In this document: positions 52,653 through 63,526 of the stretch, one piece after another
How the letters are laid out: the number at the start of each line of letters is the position of its first letter
How positions within the stretch are numbered: the first letter of the stretch is position 1
From: DASUPK01 sp963831605
Lineage (GTDB): Bacteria; Actinomycetota; Thermoleophilia; Solirubrobacterales; 70-9
Reading direction: 5' to 3'
NCBI GenBank assembly: GCA_963831605.1
Contig: CAWHQR010000003.1
Coordinates: forward strand, 248,001-312,000
DNA: 64,000 bases
Program-made: the position numbers and the translations under genes
Notes under the pieces: generated by a model
Told to the model about the DNA's origin: nothing
The model's database searches: none
What the model saw: only the letters and a program-made list of their open reading frames with translations

Positions 52653-54515
52653 CAACGCTGACCCGAGGATCGTCCTCGCGATCGGCGCCGCGGTCGTGCC
52701 GCCGTCGCCCGAAGCGTCGATCAGCATCACCGCGATCGCGAGCCTCGGCTTGTTGGCCGGGGCGAAGGCGATGAACCAGCCGTCGATCAGCTGATCGGTC
52801 TGCGCACCGGGGGGCGCCGGCGGCGCGCCCGGCTTCGGGCCGAGCTCGGCGGTCCCGGTCTTGCCCGCGACCTGGATTCCCGGGAGCGCAGCAGCCACGC
52901 CGGTCCCCTCGGTGACCACAGCCCGCATCAGGCCGGTCAGAACGCGGGCGTTCGCCTTGGAGGTCACCTCGACCGGCTTCGCCGCGCTCTGCAGGGCGGG
53001 ATCCTTGACGATCGGGGTGGGATCGCGAACGCCGCCGTTGGCGACGGTCTGGGCCACGGACGCCATGCCCAGAGGCGTGGCGAGAACCTTGCCCTGGCCG
53101 AAGCCCGTCACCGAGAGATCCGTATGGGTCGGCTCGGCGTTGAGCTCCTTCGCGGACGGGAGGGTCATCATGTTGGGCTGCGTCGCCGCCGTGGCTTGCG
53201 CGTTGTAGAGCGTGACCGGCTGGTTGTAGCCGTAGTCCTCCGCGGTGTTCACCAGGTTGTCCGCGCCCACCTTGACGGCCAGAGGAGCGAAGACGCTGTT
53301 GCAGGACTTGGCGAAGGCCTGGACGAAGGTGCCGCCGCAGGCCTCGTTGTGGGCATTGGCGACAACGCGAGCCCCTGCGACGGGGTCCGGGTTGATCTCC
53401 GTCACGACGGGGAACGTGTCGCTCAGCTTCACGTCGTGGTTCTCGAGTGCGGACGTCGCTGTGATGACCTTGAAGGTCGAGCCGGGTGGCTGTGGCGAGG
53501 AGTACGCGGAGCCGGCCATCGACAGCACCTTGCCGTTGCGGGCGTTGAGGACGACCACGCCGCCCGATTGCCCGCCGAGCGCGTTCACGGTGGTCGACTG
53601 CAGGTGCGGGTCGATCGTCGTCCGGACCGGCTGCCCAGGGGTGCCGTGGGCTGTCGCCAGCACCCGCCCGGGCGTTCCCGCCGGGACATCCGGCAGTGAG
53701 GTGCCCTCCTTGACCGCGAGGAGCTGGCCGCTCGGGTGTCCGGAGAGCCGACCGTTGAAGGCGAGCTCGAGACCGCTCACGCCCGTGTCCTCGTTGCTGG
53801 GGTATCCGGCCTTCTGGAGCTTCGCCCGCTGGTCGGCGTCGGGGGCGCCGGTTTCCCCGGCGATGTCGATCGCGTCGGAGCCGAGCGGGGAGGTTCGGTG
53901 GCTCACGGGGCCGGTGGCGAGCGGGGTCCCGTTCTTGGCGAGGATCGCGGCGCGCCGCCCGACGGTGAGACGCCGGCCGACCCGCTCGTCGGTCGCCAGG
54001 CCGGGGAAGGTCAGGCTCGGATTCCAGGCGACCTTGCCGCCGTCGAGCGGCAGCCGCAGGATCCCATTGACCGTGCCGAACAGCCTGGTCCCGACTCCGA
54101 CGCCGACGTCGACGACGTCCTTGCCGTTGACGCTCTTCGGGCCGTCGGCGCTGCCCGGATCGATCGAGGTCGCCGTTGAAGCTTCCTGGGCAGTCAGGTA
54201 GGCGCTCTGGAGGTCGGCGGCGGTGTACTGGGCCTGGGCGGAGTCGGACAGCTCATCGTGCATCGCCTGGAAGTCCTGGTGGGCCCAGTCGTTGACGAAT
54301 CGCATCGCCATGTCCTGCTCGGGGCTGCCCGCCGAGCTGATCACCCCGAAGATGAACGCAACCAGTGCAACGACGCCCAGAGGGAGGGCGCGCTGGCGCA
54401 ACCGCCGCTGGCGCTCAGTGAGGGGCCCACGCTGCGCCCGCGGGGGCCTGTCGGGCCTCCGAGGGGGCTGCTTCTCCCGATCGCGGGTCCGTGACCGTGT
54501 CACGGGCGGATTCAC
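52650..54515 (-). CDS. Penicillin-binding protein 2-type transpeptidase
   Basis: From GTG 54515, 621 residues. A basic cytoplasmic head (RPDRPPRAQRGPLTERQRRL) and a membrane anchor (ALPLGVVALVAFIFGVISSA) precede an NTF2-like MecA N-terminal domain (MAMRFVNDWAHQDFQAMHDE) and a penicillin-binding dimerisation domain. The transpeptidase has SxxK in PPGSTFKVITA, SxN in KSCNSVFAP and KTG in VAGKTGTAEL. It cross-links peptidoglycan at the outer membrane face. Divergent from the MarP-like protease with about 40 bases between starts, so the two may be regulated together. Confidence 0.92.
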   Translation of the reverse strand: MNPPVTRSRTRDREKQPPRRPDRPPRAQRGPLTERQRRLRQRALPLGVVALVAFIFGVISSAGSPEQDMAMRFVNDWAHQDFQAMHDELSDSAQAQYTAADLQSAYLTAQEASTATSIDPGSADGPKSVNGKDVVDVGVGVGTRLFGTVNGILRLPLDGGKVAWNPSLTFPGLATDERVGRRLTVGRRAAILAKNGTPLATGPVSHRTSPLGSDAIDIAGETGAPDADQRAKLQKAGYPSNEDTGVSGLELAFNGRLSGHPSGQLLAVKEGTSLPDVPAGTPGRVLATAHGTPGQPVRTTIDPHLQSTTVNALGGQSGGVVVLNARNGKVLSMAGSAYSSPQPPGSTFKVITATSALENHDVKLSDTFPVVTEINPDPVAGARVVANAHNEACGGTFVQAFAKSCNSVFAPLAVKVGADNLVNTAEDYGYNQPVTLYNAQATAATQPNMMTLPSAKELNAEPTHTDLSVTGFGQGKVLATPLGMASVAQTVANGGVRDPTPIVKDPALQSAAKPVEVTSKANARVLTGLMRAVVTEGTGVAAALPGIQVAGKTGTAELGPKPGAPPAPPGAQTDQLIDGWFIAFAPANKPRLAIAVMLIDASGDGGTTAAPIARTILGSAL

Positions 54516-54557
54516 GTGCGCAAAGTTAGTCGCTTGTGCGCTTGTATTCGGGAAACC

Positions 54558-55718
54558 GTGACCGGCCTCGACTGGCTGATCGTCGCCTTTGCGCTTCTGA
54601 TGGGCTTTTGGGGCTACCAACAGGGGCTGATCGTGGGCGTCCTCAGCCTGGGCGGCTTCGCGATCGGCGCCTTTCTCGGCAGCCGGCTCGGCCCCGCGCT
54701 GCTCCCCGACGGGTCCCATTCCCCGTACGCGCCCGCCACGGCGCTCGCCGGGGCCCTCCTGATCGGTGGGATGGTCGCCGTCTCCCTGGAGGGGATCGCG
54801 TTCACCGTGCGACGGCGGCTGCTCGGGCCGGCCGGCCGGAGACGGGGGCTGGCGATCGCAGAGTCCTCCGGCGGAGCCGTGCTGCTGGTCGCGGTCGCGC
54901 TGGGGTTCGTCTGGCTCTTCGGGGCAGTGGCGCTCAACGCCCCCGGCGCCCAGAGCCTGCGAACCGCCGTGCAGCGCTCGGCGATTCTGAAGGCGCTCAA
55001 CAACGCCTTCCCGCCCTCCAGCTCGCTGATCAACGTCCTCCATCGCATCGACCCGCGGGTGGCGGTGCAGGGCCCGAGCCCGGACGTTGCTCCGCCCGAC
55101 TCGAAGATCGCCCAGGAACCCGACGTGGGGGCAGCGGGGAACAGTGTGGTCCGTGTGCTCGGTACTGCCTGCGGGCTCGGGGTCGAGGGCTCCGGCTGGA
55201 TCGCGGCTCCGGACCTGGTCGTCACCAACGCGCACGTCGTCGCCGGTGAGAGCGACACCACCGTCACGCCCGCCGGCTCGACGATCCAGCTTGACGCGAC
55301 CCCCGTGCACTACGACCCCGAGAACGACCTCTCGCTCCTCCACGTCGACGGGCTCGGCGGGACGCCGCTCTCCTTCGCGTCCAACGTGGAGGCGGGCACG
55401 GTCGGGGCTGTCCTGGGCTACCCGGAGAACGGTCCATTCACCATTGCGCCTGCTCGCGTAGGCGCCACCGGCCCGGTGGAGACGCAGGACTCCTACGGGC
55501 GGGGCCCGATCACCCGCGAGCTCACGGCGCTCCGCGGCGAGGTCCGAAGCGGCAACTCCGGAGGGCCCCTGGTCGATGGCTCGGGCCGAGTGATGGGCAC
55601 GGTCTTCGCGGCGACCACGCAGGGCAAGCCGGGCGGCTACGCGGTGCCGAACGACGTGGTCGCGCAGGCGCTCAGCGACTCGGCGGGAGAGGTCAGCACG
55701 GGCGCCTGCGCGGAATAG
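54558..55718 (+). CDS. MarP-like membrane serine protease (CvpA + trypsin-like)
   Basis: From GTG 54558, 386 residues (the frame is open from 54516). Four membrane helices of a CvpA-type domain (WLIVAFALLMGFWGYQQGLI, LSLGGFAIGAFLGSRLGPAL, then two more) precede an extracytoplasmic chymotrypsin fold. The triad is His in VVTNAHVVAGE, Asp in DPENDLSLLHV and Ser in RSGNSGGPLVDG. Two cysteines (about TACGLGVE and GACAE) may form the disulfide known from mycobacterial MarP, which protects against acid and oxidative stress. Confidence 0.92.
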   Translation: MTGLDWLIVAFALLMGFWGYQQGLIVGVLSLGGFAIGAFLGSRLGPALLPDGSHSPYAPATALAGALLIGGMVAVSLEGIAFTVRRRLLGPAGRRRGLAIAESSGGAVLLVAVALGFVWLFGAVALNAPGAQSLRTAVQRSAILKALNNAFPPSSSLINVLHRIDPRVAVQGPSPDVAPPDSKIAQEPDVGAAGNSVVRVLGTACGLGVEGSGWIAAPDLVVTNAHVVAGESDTTVTPAGSTIQLDATPVHYDPENDLSLLHVDGLGGTPLSFASNVEAGTVGAVLGYPENGPFTIAPARVGATGPVETQDSYGRGPITRELTALRGEVRSGNSGGPLVDGSGRVMGTVFAATTQGKPGGYAVPNDVVAQALSDSAGEVSTGACAE

Positions 55719-55774
55719 GTCGCCTAGACGAAGCCCGTTTGGCCGTTCCTTACGATCGGTAAGCTTGAGTTGCA

Positions 55775-56128
55775 GTGAGAACGCACTCGGGCGCTGGCTC
55801 ATCCAGGGGGGAGGCCAAGCCAAGACAAGTCTGTCGGCACTATCACGGAGCGGTGGAGCTGATCGGCCGCCGCTGGGCGGGTGCGATCCTCTACGCGCTC
55901 ACCGACGGGCCTCTGCATTTCGCCGAGCTCAAGGAGTCGGTCCCCGGGATGTCGGACCGCCTGCTCTCCTGCCGCCTGAAGGAGCTCGAGAAAGCCGGCC
56001 TGGTCCAGCGCGAGGTTCAGCCCGGCAACCGGGTACGGGTGAGCTATCAGCTCACCGACAAGGGCCATTCGCTGGAGCCCGTGATGGCGGAGCTGCGCGA
56101 TTGGGCCCGCCATTGGCACCGGGCCTAA
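55775..56128 (+). CDS. HxlR-family winged-helix regulator
   Basis: A 117-residue protein from GTG 55775 with the HxlR pattern: the conserved Cys in RQVCRHYHGAVELIGRRWAG, the helix ILYALTDGPLHFAELKESV, the recognition region GMSDRLLSCRLKELEKAGLV and the wing REVQPGNRVRVSYQLTDKG. The single N-terminal cysteine is a possible redox or electrophile sensor. The target is unknown; it is followed directly by repeat copy B. Confidence 0.9.
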   Translation: MRTHSGAGSSRGEAKPRQVCRHYHGAVELIGRRWAGAILYALTDGPLHFAELKESVPGMSDRLLSCRLKELEKAGLVQREVQPGNRVRVSYQLTDKGHSLEPVMAELRDWARHWHRA

Positions 56129-56226
56129 GCGGCCACCAGGCCGCCCGCCTCTGGAGCGAAGGGCGAAGCCCGAAGCGACTTATGTTGGGCGGCCGTTTGT
56201 GGCCGCGATCTGATGGCGAAGCCGCC
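56126..56226 (+). repeat. Structured intergenic repeat, long form, copy B
   Basis: About 100 bases beginning with the TAA stop of the HxlR gene and ending at the stop of the convergent GGCT-like gene. It matches copy A closely: GCGGCC-ACCA-GGCCGC hairpin, GGGCGAAGCCC, CGACTTATGT, the GCGGCC-GTTTGT-GGCCGC hairpin and the tail GATCTGATGGCGAAGCCG. One base longer than copy A in the first interval. Confidence 0.8.
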
Positions 56227-56802
56227 TCACCACTCCCTGGGGTTGCCCTCGGGAATCCGGTCGACCACCAGTGCGGCCGGATGGCGGTCCACGGGGTACG
56301 GCGTGGTCGCGAGGTAGTGCTCGAGTTCGCCCGGCCCGAGGGACTCGAAGCCGCGCTCGACGGCGTCGGCGTAGGTGGCGAGGATGATCGAGTCCGGCGG
56401 CGGCTCGGGCGCGAAGTGGAAGTCCTTCGCCGTGTAGGTGACGATCCGCTCGGGCAGTCCCTCGCCCTGGACCTCCCCGGTCACCTCGACGCGGTCGTAG
56501 CGGATCTCCCTGATGTCGAGCCGGTCGAGCTCAGCCTCGGTCAGCTCGATGACCACGCCGTTGACCGGGCCGGCCTCGTCCTCGCCGTCCTCGACGTTCA
56601 GACCGAGAATCCACTCGGGTCGCCATCCCCCCTCGCATTCGAAGGTCTTCTCGCAGGTCAGGTTGTCGCGCCGCTGGGAGAAGCGGCGGCTCCAGTCATG
56701 GAGCCGTGCGGGGCGAAGCTCGCCTGCCGGGCGGCCGAGGGTCATCGACGCGCTCTCGTTCAGGACGAGCGATCCGTATCCGAAGAGACCGAGGCGGCTC
56801 AT
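56227..56802 (-). CDS. Gamma-glutamylcyclotransferase-like protein
   Basis: A 191-residue GGCT-fold protein. The substrate-loop motif is LGLFGYGSLVLNESASMTLG (YGSL), followed by LHDWSRRFSQRRDNLTC and the strand LGLNVEDGEDEAGPVNGVVI typical of the fold, with an acidic catalytic position likely in the ELTEAELDRLDIRE region. It may act on gamma-glutamyl amines or glutathione-derived peptides. Its ATG overlaps the addA stop (ATGA), so it is the last gene of the addB-addA operon, which is an odd partner. Confidence 0.82.
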   Translation of the reverse strand: MSRLGLFGYGSLVLNESASMTLGRPAGELRPARLHDWSRRFSQRRDNLTCEKTFECEGGWRPEWILGLNVEDGEDEAGPVNGVVIELTEAELDRLDIREIRYDRVEVTGEVQGEGLPERIVTYTAKDFHFAPEPPPDSIILATYADAVERGFESLGPGELEHYLATTPYPVDRHPAALVVDRIPEGNPREW

Positions 56803-59800
56803 TCGCCCTCCAGCAGGCTGAGCTGAGGCTCGCCTCCGGCGATCGGCGGTTCGGGAGACTCCCGCATCGTCTCGGCGGAGCCGTGACTGCAGAGCCGCTC
56901 GCGTGCCGGGCAATCGAGGCAGAGGGCGCGATGCGGACGGTCGGTGACCTCGAAGCGCCCCGCGGCGAGCCTCTCCAGGACCGCCTCGATTCGGTCGCGG
57001 GCGGCGTCGAGTTCGCCCTCGCCGAAGCGCTCGCGAACCGCCGGCTCCGGGCGCTCCAGGAAGACGTACGCGGTCTCGACCGGCGTCCCGCGCGCGGCGG
57101 CGGCGAGCGCGTAGAGATCGCGCTGGACCGCGTACCGCGAGACGATCTGCTCGGGGTCCCGGTCCCCGAGACGATCGGTCTTGTAGTCCACGACCAGGAC
57201 CGAGCCGTCGGCCCGCTCCACCAGGAGGTCGATGGAGCCTCGGACGAGGGTGCCGGCCACGGAGAGGACGAACGGAACCTCGGCGCCGACACGGCCGTCC
57301 CCGATCTCATCGCACAGGGAGGACCCGAGGAATGCCTTGGCGAGATCGAGCGCCATCGCGATCTGCTCGTTGCTCCCCTCGAGTCCCTGCTCACGGAGCG
57401 CCTGGGCGACGCGGGTCGCATGCGGGCTCGCGCCAGCGGTTGCGGGCGCTCCACTCGAGCAGCGCGTGAACCGCGACGCCGGGGCCGAAGCGGCGGCGAA
57501 GCTCCGGGCCGGCCGACTCCTCGTCCTCGTCTCCTGCAGCGATCTCGGGCTCCCTGATGCCGAGCACGCGTTCCACGTAGAAGCGGTAGCCGCAGTTCTC
57601 GTAGCTCGACAGGGCGGAGTAGGAGAGGCCGCCGATCAGTGCGGGAGGAACCTCCGGTCGAGCGAGCGGGGGGTCCGCCCCGGAGGGAGGCACGCTCGGC
57701 GGGTCGGTCTCATGCCGGGCGAGCAGCCTGGCGCCCACGCCGGGGCCGGGCTCGCTGACCTCGACGAGAAGCCTCCCGGCGGGGTGGCCGTCGCCGGCCG
57801 GAGGCAGCTCGACTTCGCGCGCCGTCGGATCGCCGTCGAGCAGGGAGCGGATCAACTGGAGCCCGATCGGCTTGCGCGCGTCGATTTCCTTCTTCAGCGC
57901 GTTGCGGGTGAACGTCCCGCTGAGGAGCAGGCGCCGTTTCGCGCGCGTCGCCGCGACATAGGCGAGCCTCGCCTCCTCCTCGGCGTCGCGCTCGGCCGCC
58001 AGCTCGGCGAGCTCCTGGTAGTCGTGCAGGCGCTCGCCCGGACGGCCGAGGCGTCCGAGCTGGACGCCCACCCTGGCCAGCTCGCCGCCCTCGGGCCCCT
58101 CCTTCCCTGGATCAACCCGCAGGGATGACCAGCCCAGCTGCAGCTTCCGGCCGAGATCCGCTACGGCGACGACTTCGAACTCGAGGCCCTTCGCCCCGTG
58201 GACGGTCATCACCCGGACGCCGGCGTGACCCTCGGCGCGGGTGGCCGCCTCCGCCTCCCGGTCGCGACTGTTCGCACGCGTCTCCAGGTACTCGAGGAAC
58301 GAGCCCAGGTCAGGTCCCTCGCTCGCCTCGAACTCCCTGGCTAGCCTCATCAGCTTGCGGACGTTCGCCCAGCGGGCGGTTCCGTCGCGCCGCCGCAGCG
58401 TCGCCAGGTCGTATTCGAACGCGGTCGCAGCCCGCTCGACGAGTGACTCCAGGCCCCCCTCGGTGGAGTGGTCTCGCAGATCGCCCAGAATCCGGGCGAA
58501 GCGCTCGATCCGCTCCATCTCCTCGGGTGGGATCAGCGCGGCTGCCTCGGCGTCCCCGCGCTCGACGCCCCCGTCCTCGACGAGCTCCCTGATCAGCGGC
58601 CAGATGTGGTTGAAGTACTCGCGGCCGTTATCGCCCTCGACGGTTGCGGCGCGCCGGAGCAGCCAGAGCGTGTCGGGAAGGACGGCGCAGGCGGGGGAGG
58701 CGAGCGCCCCGAACAGCGCCTCGTCGTCGAGTGGGTTGGCGATCACAGTCAGAAGGCAACGCAGGTCGTCGATCTGCTGCTGAGACCAGAAGCCACGGCC
58801 GCCGACGACGTAGGGATCCAGTCCTGCGTCGGACAGGGCGGTTTCGATCGCAGCCACATGCGTGAACGCTCGAAGCAGGACGACGATCTCCGCGGGGTCC
58901 TCGCCCTCGTCCACAAGCTCACGCAGCCGGCCCGCCAGGCGCCTCGCCTCCGCCACCTTCGATCCCGAGCTCGGGTCATCGGCGAAGCGCGGCAGCTCGG
59001 TCTCATCGGCCTCCCACTTCTTGCGGTCGTCCACGGTCAGAAGCAGCTCGACGGGCGGCGCCGGATCAGGCTCCTCGACGAAGGCGGTGAGCGGCTCGAA
59101 GCCCGGGAGCAGTCCACGACCGATGGCGTTGGTCGCGGCGACCAGGCCCGGCGCCGCTCGGAAGTTCCCCGTCAGGGGCAGAGCCAGGCCGTTGGCCTCT
59201 TCTTTCTCGGCGAAGCGCCGGTGCTGCTCGCGATAGACCTCGACGTCGGCATGTCGGAAGCCGTAGATCGACTGGAACTCGTCGCCGACCAGGAAGAGCC
59301 GCGTGTCGGGGCCGCGCAGCTGTTCGACCAGGCGTAGCTGGAGCCCGTTCGTGTCCTGGAACTCGTCGACCATCAGGTGGGCGAACTGCTCGCGATAGCC
59401 CTCCCGCAGCGCCTCCGATGAGCTCAGCAGCTCGACCGTCTTCAGCTGGAGGTCCTCGAAGTCGAGAGCCGCGCGTTCGGACTTGAGCTCCTCGTAGCGG
59501 GTCCCGAAGCGCGCGACCAGTTCGCGGAGCTGCTCATACGCGGGCGCGAGCACGTGAGCCGCCACAGTGGCCTGGGCGTGTTTCAGCACCGCCGTGTAGC
59601 GCTGGCAGGCCTCGCCCCTGAGGGGCTCGGCCTTGGACTTGATCTCCAGTCCACGAAGCTGCTCCAACAATTCCTCCTCGGGACGGGCATCTGGATCGAG
59701 CGACATCGCCGTCGCGATCCGCTCGCGGCTCGACAACGCCTGCCCGCTCGCCTTCTCGCTCTCCGCATGAGCCTCGCGGGCCGCCTCGATCAGGCTCCCG

Positions 59801-60400
59801 ATCGCGGCCGCGATGTTGGGCGGCTCGAGGTCGGGCAGCTCCGGCCTCGGATCGCCGTGGCTGCGGAGCTCGTCGTAGGCGCCGCGGGTCATCTCGAGGA
59901 GGGTGCGACGGCGATTGGCGGCCGCCAGCTCGAGTGCCTCAGGCTCCCCGGTCGCGACCAGGGCCTCGAGCGCGGAGTCGAACGCGCGCGCGGCGAGGCG
60001 CTCGGCCTCTTCCTCGTCCACGACCCTGAACCGGGGATCGATGCCCGCTGCGGCGGGATGTGAGGCGAGCACCCGGCGGCAGAAGCCGTGGATCGTCGAG
60101 ATCCAGGCTCGTTCGATTCCCTCGAGTGCGACCTCGAGGGCTTCCAGCTCCTCACCCTCAGCCTTCCGGACGCGCAGCGGAGAGCTCCTCACGGATCCGG
60201 CGCCGCAGCTGGTCCGCGGCCCGCTCGGTGAAGGTGAAGGCGAGGATGCGGCTCGCGCCGACCTCGGGGTCGAGCGCGGCCGCGCAGAAGCGCTCGACCA
60301 GCACCGTCGTCTTCCCGGTCCCGGCTCCGGCGCGAAGGAAGACATCCTGCTCGCGGCTCTCGACGGCGGCGCTCTGCTGCTCGGTGCGCTCCGCGCTCAT
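56799..60400 (-). CDS. addA: AddA-type helicase-nuclease subunit, two frameshifts
   Basis: Reconstructed UvrD-family helicase with C-terminal PD-(D/E)XK nuclease, about 1199 residues. Walker A is FLRAGAGTGKTTVL (24-31). Later motifs include WISTIHGFCRRVLAS, HLMVDEFQDTNGLQLRLVEQ, LFLVGDEFQSIYGFRHADVE and VMTVHGAKGLEFEVV. The nuclease core is GSIDLLVERADGSVLVVDYK. The frame is lost near 60172-60180 and 57427-57433; the 3602-base span is 3 x 1200 + 2, so two extra bases explain it. With AddB it processes double-strand breaks for recombination. The ATG at 60400 overlaps the addB stop. Confidence 0.88.
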
Positions 60401-63351
60401 TCCTCCTCGCCCTCCTCGGAGAAGGGCTCATCCTCCGGCAGACCGCGCTCTCGCCGGCAGATCGGTTGGAAGCTGCACCAGTCGGGGCAGCTGCCGCCGA
60501 TCGGGTCGCGGATCACCCTGCCGCCCTGGACGGCGGCGATGATCTCCTCGGCCCTCGCCTTCGCTTCCTCCAGCGCCTGCTCGAAGTCCTCGTCCTTGAG
60601 GTGGTCCTTGGGCCGCGGGTCGAGGCCGGAGAGCTCGTCGGCGAGCTCCTTGCGCAGGAGCCCCCTCGGCGCCCGGTCACTGGTGGCGCCAAGCGGCCGG
60701 TAGAGGCCTCCCGCGAGGTCGTACCCCCAGAGCTCGCGTGCGGCGAGCATGTAGAGCTGCAGTTGAAGCTTGCCCTTCCTCTCCAGCATTCCGGCGCCGC
60801 CCTCGACCCTTCCCCCGGACTTGTAGTCCTGCACCAGCGCCTCACCGCTCGGGCCGAGATCGATGCGGTCGATCTGACCGTGGACGCCGCCGCTCGGCAG
60901 CGGCAACGGACCTTTTTCGGAATCCTCGAAGCCGAAGGCGGCCTCGGTATGGGCGGGGGCGAAGGCAGTCGGCGCGGCGGCCTCGTCGGCAAGGAAGGCG
61001 AGGACCAGACCCTCGATGCGACGCAGGGCGGCGGCGGTGTCCGAGAGGTCCCGGGGCAGTCGCTTCTCTCCCGTCTCGGAGATCAGCTCCCGGGCGGCCC
61101 GGCGCCAGTCGCCGAGCGTCTCGGGCGTGGGTCGCCCGCCGGGCGCGGGAGGACTCTCGTAGAGCGCCTCGAGGACCTTGTGCGCGATCGACCCGCTCGT
61201 CAGCGGCTCGGCCTGCGGCCCGACGGTCTGGGGCTTCAGCTCGTGCTGGACGAACCAGCGATACGGGCAGGTGGCGTACTCCTCCAGCGTCGAGGGCCCG
61301 AACAGCTTGATCTCCCGCATCCGCTCCAGCACCGGATCGAGCTGGAGCGGCCCCGGCCGCAGGCGGCCGTTCTCGGCCCTCGGCCCGACCGCTGCCTCGG
61401 CTCGCGCCAGCTCCACTTCGCTGGGCGCGGAATCGGGCTCGAAGACGGACTCGGCCAGGCCGCGCCCACCGGCCTCGGCCAGGATCGCTTCGTCCCGCTC
61501 CTCCAGGCCTTCCGGCAGAAGCGGCGCCAGCAGGTCGCGGACCTCGTCGACGAAGGGCGACCGCGAGGTGGCGCCGCCCTCGTCGTCGGCGCTTCGCCAC
61601 GAGAGCCAGAGCCGCTCTTTCGGCCGCGATAGGCAGACCGAGAAGAGGTAACGGTCCTCGATCTCGGCCTTCTTGCGCTCGGGCAAGGCCAGCGCGCGGC
61701 GAGCGTCGTCCGAGAGCAGCGGTCCGCCGGTGTCGCGCCGGGGGAAGTCCCCATCCTGCATCGAGCAGACGAACAGGTGCGCGACGCGGCGGGCTCGCGC
61801 CCTGTACGGACTGATCACCCGCACCCGGCCCTCCGTCGGTCCGCGCCACATCGGCACATCGAGATCGGACACGGCTGCGATCACATCGGCCACCGAATGC
61901 GGGAGTCCGAGCTCCGCCAGCTCGACCAAGGCCCTCTCGATCTCGGCGCCGGCTCGCAGCTCCAGGGCGCGGTCCTCCTCCGCCACCGCACCCCGGCGGC
62001 GGACCGCCGATTCGGCGATCCAGCGGGCCTGCTTCCCGGCCTCGCGGAGCAGCTCCGGACCGGGTTTCGCATCACGCAGCTTGCGTACCTCGCGCAGGCC
62101 ATCGTCTCCGTTGCCCTCCGCAGGCGACCAGGCCTCGAGCGCCTCGTCAGTCGTACGAAGGCGGTCGCGGAGGAGCCGACGCTCGAACCAATCGACCTTC
62201 GACGGCGATGCGACGCCTGGGATCCGCAGATAGGCGAGCAGGTCCGAGGCCCGGCCACGGCCGACCGACGCCCGCAGGAGCGCGATCAGCCCGGCCCCGG
62301 TGTTGGTCCGCGCCGCGGCCGTGTCCGCCTGGACCGCGACGGGAATCTGAAAGCGCGTCAGCACCCGCCGGTAGAGAGGCCCTCCGGATCGCGGATCGCG
62401 CAGCACGATCGCGATCTCTCCCGGTGGAGTGCCGTCGCTCAGCAATCGCGCCACCTCCACGCCCACGGCCTCGACCTCGGCGAGCTCTCCAGCCGAGGCG
62501 AGCAGGGCGACGCCTCCATCGTTCTCGACCGGATCACCCGAGCTCGGCTCGCCGAAGCGCCGGCCCACCTCGAAGAGGGTGCCGCTGCTCGTGAAGCCAG
62601 GCTCGGCCTCGAGCCGCTCGATCGAGACGCCCTCGATGTCCCTGAGTTGTGCGAACAGGGCGCCGCGCGCCAGCGTCAGCGACTCGCGGTCCTCCCAGGG
62701 CAGAGCGACCGTGACCTGGGTGTGCGCCGCGAGCTCGCGCAGGAGCTCCAGCTGCTCGACCGTCAGATCGTCGAAGCCGTAGAGGAAGACCGGCCGCGAC
62801 CCCCAGGACTCCGGGTTCGTTCGCAGGGCGGAGATGGCCGCCCCCGCCCGGGAATGGTCGTCGGCCAAATCAAGCTGATCGCGGACACGCAGGTAGGACT
62901 CATAGAGCGAGGCGACCTCGACCTCGTACGGCCCGGCGGTCTCGGCCTGTTCCCGAAGCGCCACGGGATCGACGAGCGCGGCCTGCAGCTCGGAGATGAG
63001 CTCCTCCAGGGCGCTCGCGAACCCAGGCCGGCGCGAGGAGGCGGCGAGGATCCGCAGCTCCGCCCGCGAGGCGGCCTCACGTGCCACGCGCAGCCGCTGG
63101 GTGCGGCTGATCGCCGGCCCCGTCTGGGCATCGGTAACGCGGGCGACCATTGCGAAGAGCTCGTCGAAGGCGCCGACGGTGGCGCCGATCACCGCCTGCC
63201 CGTCCCGCGTCAGCTCGCGCTCGAAGCGCTCGACGTCGTCGACGGTGGGGACGACCAGCACCGGATCGTTCCCGGACGTTGCGCGAAATCCGTCGAGGAC
63301 AACTCCGGTGCGGCCCGAGTTCGGGGGCCCGATGATCAGCCTGAGCGCCAT
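60397..63351 (-). CDS. addB: AddB-type subunit with Fe-S nuclease domain
   Basis: From ATG 63351, 984 residues (ATG 63363 adds four). The N-terminal LRLIIGPPNSGRTGVVLDGF carries a Walker A-like loop; helicase-like motifs follow (VFLYGFDDLTVEQLELLREL, AIVLRDPRSGGPLYRRVL). The C-terminal PD-(D/E)XK domain shows GQIDRIDLGPSGEALVQDYK and an iron-staple cysteine set: one in EEYATCPYRWF and three in GSCPDWCSFQPICRRE. Intact, unlike addA. First gene of the addB-addA-GGCT operon. Confidence 0.9.
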   Translation of the reverse strand: MALRLIIGPPNSGRTGVVLDGFRATSGNDPVLVVPTVDDVERFERELTRDGQAVIGATVGAFDELFAMVARVTDAQTGPAISRTQRLRVAREAASRAELRILAASSRRPGFASALEELISELQAALVDPVALREQAETAGPYEVEVASLYESYLRVRDQLDLADDHSRAGAAISALRTNPESWGSRPVFLYGFDDLTVEQLELLRELAAHTQVTVALPWEDRESLTLARGALFAQLRDIEGVSIERLEAEPGFTSSGTLFEVGRRFGEPSSGDPVENDGGVALLASAGELAEVEAVGVEVARLLSDGTPPGEIAIVLRDPRSGGPLYRRVLTRFQIPVAVQADTAAARTNTGAGLIALLRASVGRGRASDLLAYLRIPGVASPSKVDWFERRLLRDRLRTTDEALEAWSPAEGNGDDGLREVRKLRDAKPGPELLREAGKQARWIAESAVRRRGAVAEEDRALELRAGAEIERALVELAELGLPHSVADVIAAVSDLDVPMWRGPTEGRVRVISPYRARARRVAHLFVCSMQDGDFPRRDTGGPLLSDDARRALALPERKKAEIEDRYLFSVCLSRPKERLWLSWRSADDEGGATSRSPFVDEVRDLLAPLLPEGLEERDEAILAEAGGRGLAESVFEPDSAPSEVELARAEAAVGPRAENGRLRPGPLQLDPVLERMREIKLFGPSTLEEYATCPYRWFVQHELKPQTVGPQAEPLTSGSIAHKVLEALYESPPAPGGRPTPETLGDWRRAARELISETGEKRLPRDLSDTAAALRRIEGLVLAFLADEAAAPTAFAPAHTEAAFGFEDSEKGPLPLPSGGVHGQIDRIDLGPSGEALVQDYKSGGRVEGGAGMLERKGKLQLQLYMLAARELWGYDLAGGLYRPLGATSDRAPRGLLRKELADELSGLDPRPKDHLKDEDFEQALEEAKARAEEIIAAVQGGRVIRDPIGGSCPDWCSFQPICRRERGLPEDEPFSEEGEEE

Positions 63352-63526
63352 TCGATCCAGCATAGGCGCGGCCGCGGCGCTGCTCCAAGGGGTATCCGCG
63401 CCCCAAAACCGCCTCAAATCCCGCATAACGCGCGGAAACCCGGGCCGGATTTTTTCCGCCGGGGGCGACTCTACCTTGGCCGTAGATCATCCCCTCCAGA
63501 GCCAAAGCACGGGAGGCCCCACCGAA

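Noticed and set aside
52650..55823. A single 1057-codon reverse gene reaching from the penicillin-binding protein through the MarP region
   Set aside because: Only the part from GTG 54515 downward is coherent; the upper part is the antisense of the MarP-like protease gene.
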